Source: Micromonospora sp. CPCC 205371 (GTDB taxonomy: Bacteria; Actinomycetota; Actinomycetes; Mycobacteriales; Micromonosporaceae). From it: DNA of 64,000 nucleotides. The DNA is taken from assembly GCF_026130045.1 (NCBI RefSeq), contig NZ_JAIBNX010000003.1, positions 1 through 64,000 on the forward strand, read 5' to 3'. Below the pieces are notes generated by a model. It saw nothing but the letters and a program-made list of their open reading frames with translations. It had not been told where the DNA came from and did no database searches. Numbering within the stretch: the stretch's first letter is position 1; the number at the start of each line of letters is the position of its first letter. Both the position numbers and the translations under genes were made by a program. Positions 61,160-64,000 of the stretch are shown in pieces.

Positions 61160-63268
61160 TCAGGTTGCGGTGTCGGGTGGGAGCAGTGCTCCTTCGGTGA
61201 GGCCGGCGCCGAGCACGCGGGCGGTTTCGTCGGCGAGGCGGTTCGCGAGGTCGGCGGCGACTCGCATCGCGTGCAGTCGGCGGAACGCCACTGCGTACCG
61301 GTGTTGCTCGGGTAGTGGCAGTAGCGGTATCCGCAGTCGGCGTACGTCGACCCGGACGATACTGGTGCCGGTGGAGGCGGCGGTGAGGTTGTCCTCGGCG
61401 GCGAGGAATCCGGCGAGGAACCACGGGTCGAAGCGAGTGGGATCCGGTCGCAACAGGTAGAGCTGCCGGCCCAGGAGGTAGCCGGCGTCGGCGTCGGCGG
61501 CTACTCGGGCGACGCTGGCGCCGTGGTGCAGGATCTCGGGCAGGATAACGTCGCCGGCCTCGATGGTGATCTCCTCGCCGGTCTGCTCGGTGGGCCCGGA
61601 GGCGGGTCGGCGGGTGAGTACGTCCTGGGCCGTCAAGGTCCTGCCGTGTGCCGTCTCGTCGCGTGACGCGTCCACGGCGTGGCGGTTGATTGTCGGGGCG
61701 CGTACCAGGGTCAACGCGTCACCGCGTAGCAGATCGGCGACGGTTGCGTGCCGCCAGGTCCTGGCTGTGCCACCTGCGGGCGGCCAGTGCTGTCCGCCGC
61801 TGAGTGCGGTCAGGCCGGCGGCGGCGCGCCGCAGTCTGTCCCGCACCGCGAAAGCGGTGGCGGCCAGTTCCTCCGGTGGGGCGGCTGCCGGTGTTGCCCG
61901 GACGTGGCGTGTGGGGGTGATGTCGACGGCCTCGTCGAGCAGGTCGACGACCGGTACGGCGCGGGCCGTGCCCGGGATGGTGTCGAAGGCGTCCGGATGC
62001 AGGTCGTACTCGCGCCAGGTGTCGAGCACGGCATCGCGCAGCGTGGGCCAGTCCACGGTGGGGCGTCGGGCCGGTGTCTGTCCGGCGGTACGCGTATAGG
62101 TGGCGGCTGTGTCGACGAAGAGGACGTGCTGCGCCGCGGTCGTCTGCTGGTGCGGGCGTTGGAGCAGCCACAGGTGCAGCCCGATATGCAGCGGAGGTGC
62201 CACACCGACCGGGAGGGCGATTACGGCGCGCAGTGTGCCGCTGCGGACGAGTTCGGCCCGGATGCGTCGTCCGGCGGCTCGCTCGGCGGTGGCTGGTGGC
62301 ATGAGCATGACGACCCGTCCGCCCTGCTGTGTGTGGCTCAGACAGTGCTGCACCCAGGCCAGTTCCGGCTCACTCTTGGGAGGTAGGGCGAACAGCCATC
62401 GTGGATCGTAGGCCAGTTCCTCGTGGCCCCAGTCCCGGTCCCCGTACGGCGGCGCGCACAGCACCGCCTCCGCCAGCAGCCCGGGGAAGCCGTCGGCCCG
62501 CATGCTGTCACCCGCGCGCACGGTCACCCGAGTGTCCGAGGTCTCCAGCGGGATACGGACCGCGGCCTGAGCTGCCTGGCCAGCGACGACATCCTGCCCG
62601 TACAGCTTGGTCGCGCCGTGCTTCCCTGCTGCGATCAGCAGGCCACCATCGCCGCAGGCGGGGTCGAAGACACTGACGGGGTAGGGCTCGCCGGGGGTGG
62701 AGAGCAGGTCGGCGATCAGCTGGGCCAGCGGGGTGGGGGTCTGATAGTTGCCGCTGGCGGTGTCGTCGGAGTCGTATTCGGCCAGCACCTCGGCGGTCGC
62801 CGCGGCACCCGTCTCGGCGACGCAGCGCAGCAGGGTGCGCAGCACGTCCGCGCTCTCGACGCGATACCGCTGATCGTCGATTCCCGGTACGTGGCCCTGG
62901 TACGGCTCGACCACTTCGCCAACGCGAGACATCAGCGTCTCGTCAGGAAGTGCTATCACGTCCTGGAGGTCGCCCGGGTCCATCCGCCCAGCGGCGAGCA
63001 CCAGAGGGAACAGCGACAACGCCGCCTTGGTCGTCAGGCCGGTACGGAGCACGGTGCGCAGGTCGTCCGCCGGCGAGCCGACCGGAAGCTGCCCACGGGC
63101 GGCCAGCCACCCGCGCACCGCGTCGAGGTCGTACGCCGGGCTGGCTTCCGTCCCTCCGGACGGCGCGGGAAAGTCTGGGTGGCGCCGGCGCCAGTTGCTG
63201 ACCGTGGCACGCGTGACCCCGGCCAGCCGGGATATCTCGGCGGCGGTCACCTGGGCAAGGTCCGGCAT
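61160..63268 (-). CDS. N6-adenine methylase-like protein with N-terminal HTH and altered catalytic motif
   Basis: A 702-residue protein. Residues 8-30 form a helix-turn-helix (AAEISRLAGVTRATVSNWRR). VSVFDPACGDGGLLIAAGKH is the SAM-binding motif I. The expected (N/D)PP(Y/F) motif IV reads CAPPYG with Ala at about residue 272. The last ~230 residues look like a specificity-type domain (LYLLRPDPTRFDPWFLAGFL, RVDVRRLRIPLLPLPEQHRY), so target recognition may be built in. The motif-IV Ala should weaken or abolish methyl transfer. Lies upstream of hsdM on the same strand and may lead the operon. Confidence 0.85.
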   Translation of the reverse strand: MPDLAQVTAAEISRLAGVTRATVSNWRRRHPDFPAPSGGTEASPAYDLDAVRGWLAARGQLPVGSPADDLRTVLRTGLTTKAALSLFPLVLAAGRMDPGDLQDVIALPDETLMSRVGEVVEPYQGHVPGIDDQRYRVESADVLRTLLRCVAETGAAATAEVLAEYDSDDTASGNYQTPTPLAQLIADLLSTPGEPYPVSVFDPACGDGGLLIAAGKHGATKLYGQDVVAGQAAQAAVRIPLETSDTRVTVRAGDSMRADGFPGLLAEAVLCAPPYGDRDWGHEELAYDPRWLFALPPKSEPELAWVQHCLSHTQQGGRVVMLMPPATAERAAGRRIRAELVRSGTLRAVIALPVGVAPPLHIGLHLWLLQRPHQQTTAAQHVLFVDTAATYTRTAGQTPARRPTVDWPTLRDAVLDTWREYDLHPDAFDTIPGTARAVPVVDLLDEAVDITPTRHVRATPAAAPPEELAATAFAVRDRLRRAAAGLTALSGGQHWPPAGGTARTWRHATVADLLRGDALTLVRAPTINRHAVDASRDETAHGRTLTAQDVLTRRPASGPTEQTGEEITIEAGDVILPEILHHGASVARVAADADAGYLLGRQLYLLRPDPTRFDPWFLAGFLAAEDNLTAASTGTSIVRVDVRRLRIPLLPLPEQHRYAVAFRRLHAMRVAADLANRLADETARVLGAGLTEGALLPPDTAT

Positions 63269-63533
63269 GTGACGTCCTGTCGATCGGTACGCGGATGTGT
63301 TCCACCGCGCACACTACACGAAGGCGGGGCCGTGTAAACGGTTTGACAGTGCTTTCATTGACTCACATGCTATGGTTGCTTTCAGTCGGACGGCAGTTCG
63401 CCGCCCGCCTACTGCTCCGGCGAGCCGGACCGCGCCGCGAACGCGTCCGCCGCGCTCCACCTCAGACAGCTCCACCCGGCCTTCTCGCACGCGACCGGCC
63501 TGGGGCTACACCGCGAACAGGGAGAAACGCTTC
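63269..63533. promoter_or_regulatory. Divergent promoter region at the end of the defence island
   Basis: The 265-base gap separates the minus-strand methylase-like gene from the plus-strand gene at 63534. It contains a TTGACA at 63344-63349 and an A/T-rich stretch with CATGCTATGG after it, the sort of DNA that could hold the start of the plus-strand gene, but the spacing is uncertain. GGGAGAAACGCTTC precedes the ATG at 63534. It is the likely source of transcripts for both directions. Confidence 0.4.
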
Positions 63534-64000
63534 ATGAGCGAGACCACAAGCAACCGCCCACCCGGTCGCGACGACGAGACCCGCCCCGACGGCGCATCCC
63601 GCGGCCGGCGGACCACTCGCCGCGTGTCCCGGCCCAGGTCCACGTACCGCACCACCGTCTACCGGGTACACGCCGACCTAGAGAGCCTGGCGACCGTTCT
63701 CAACCACCGCTACCTGCGCGCCAACGACTTCACGACGATGACCACGGAGGTTGCCGGAGCGCCGGCCCTGCTGGTCCACGGGCACGTTCCGCAGCCCGTC
63801 GCCGACTGGTGCCCGGTCGTCACCGGCCTCACCGGTGACACGATGACAGTCAGCCACAGCAGCGCCGGCTGCGTCCTGCTCATCGCCGTCGACGACCAGG
63901 TGTACGCCCTGACCTACGGCACCATCGGACGGTTCATGATCGACCCGGAACGGATCGACCCCGGATTCGGCATCGCATTCGCGATCCGGGCGATCGAACC
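63534..64000 (+). CDS. DUF6119/TIGR04141-type protein (partial)
   Basis: The first ~155 residues of a gene cut by the window edge. After a basic disordered start (GRRTTRRVSRPRSTYRTTVY), the frame has RVHADLESLATVLNHRYLRA and, near its end, LLIAVDDQVYALTYGTIGRF with DPGFGIAFAIRAIEP. The YALTYG...FG...A.R pattern is characteristic of the sporadically distributed TIGR04141/DUF6119 family, found with restriction and phage-defence genes. Function is not known. The start ATG has GGGAGAA upstream. Divergent from the restriction locus. Confidence 0.75.
   Translation, partial: MSETTSNRPPGRDDETRPDGASRGRRTTRRVSRPRSTYRTTVYRVHADLESLATVLNHRYLRANDFTTMTTEVAGAPALLVHGHVPQPVADWCPVVTGLTGDTMTVSHSSAGCVLLIAVDDQVYALTYGTIGRFMIDPERIDPGFGIAFAIRAIE

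Noticed and set aside
59656-61200. 514-codon plus-strand reading frame opposite hsdM
   Set aside because: It is valine- and glycine-rich antisense sequence of a strong hsdM gene; high GC makes such frames open by chance, and no domain is recognisable.

Overview
The window is high-GC DNA (roughly 70% by eye) with actinobacterial gene types: a membrane NarL-type two-component pair, XRE/DUF5753 regulators, a GPP34 protein, a Methyltransf_19 methyltransferase, a DUF6907 protein, a Replic_Relax protein and frequent GTG starts. A filamentous actinomycete, possibly a member of Micromonosporaceae, is the best guess; nothing seen fixes the genus. Most of the window is accessory DNA: mobile-element debris, an integrated element, what looks like an uncharacterised biosynthetic cluster, and a defence island.

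Layout. (1) 1-13.6 kb: sensor kinase/response regulator, a broken tyrosine recombinase, a dienelactone-hydrolase-like enzyme, a DHA2 drug exporter, a TetR regulator with a cluster of operator-like repeats beside a small membrane protein, ISAs1-type transposase remains, and a run of small poorly known genes. (2) 13.8-20.7 kb: an integrated element or its remnant, with a large serine integrase ending across a tRNA 3'-end attachment core, a Replic_Relax protein, long non-coding stretches with TGTCAG repeats, and a triple DUF6907-like protein. (3) 20.9-32.5 kb: two tightly overlapping minus-strand operons separated by a plus-strand arginyl-tRNA synthetase gene. They encode four glycosyltransferase-like proteins, a phytanoyl-CoA dioxygenase-type oxygenase, a sulfotransferase, a nucleotidyltransferase and a fusion of a kinase-like domain to a PLP-dependent decarboxylase. 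I do not recognise this set as a known pathway; it is the best candidate for an undescribed system here. (4) 32.7-41 kb: regulators, a nuclease-fold protein, and a methyltransferase/GPP34/APC transporter/GNAT gene row. (5) 41.1-64 kb: a defence island. It holds a TPR protein, a complete four-gene Wadjet (JetABCD) anti-plasmid system, a Ser/Thr kinase with a repeat-rich C-terminus, a complete type I restriction-modification system, an extra N6-adenine-methylase-like protein with an altered catalytic motif, and, divergently at the window edge, the start of a DUF6119/TIGR04141-type protein.

How the parts work together. Jet proteins should recognise and cleave circular plasmid DNA, and HsdRMS should restrict unmodified linear or phage DNA. 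The kinase and the extra methylase-like gene lie on the same strand as hsdRSM in the same run and may be part of its regulation or form a composite system. In region 3 the 4-nt overlaps between most neighbouring genes imply co-ordinated production, pointing to a sulfated, glycosylated, amine-containing product in which ArgRS either supplies Arg-tRNA or gives self-resistance; that is inference.
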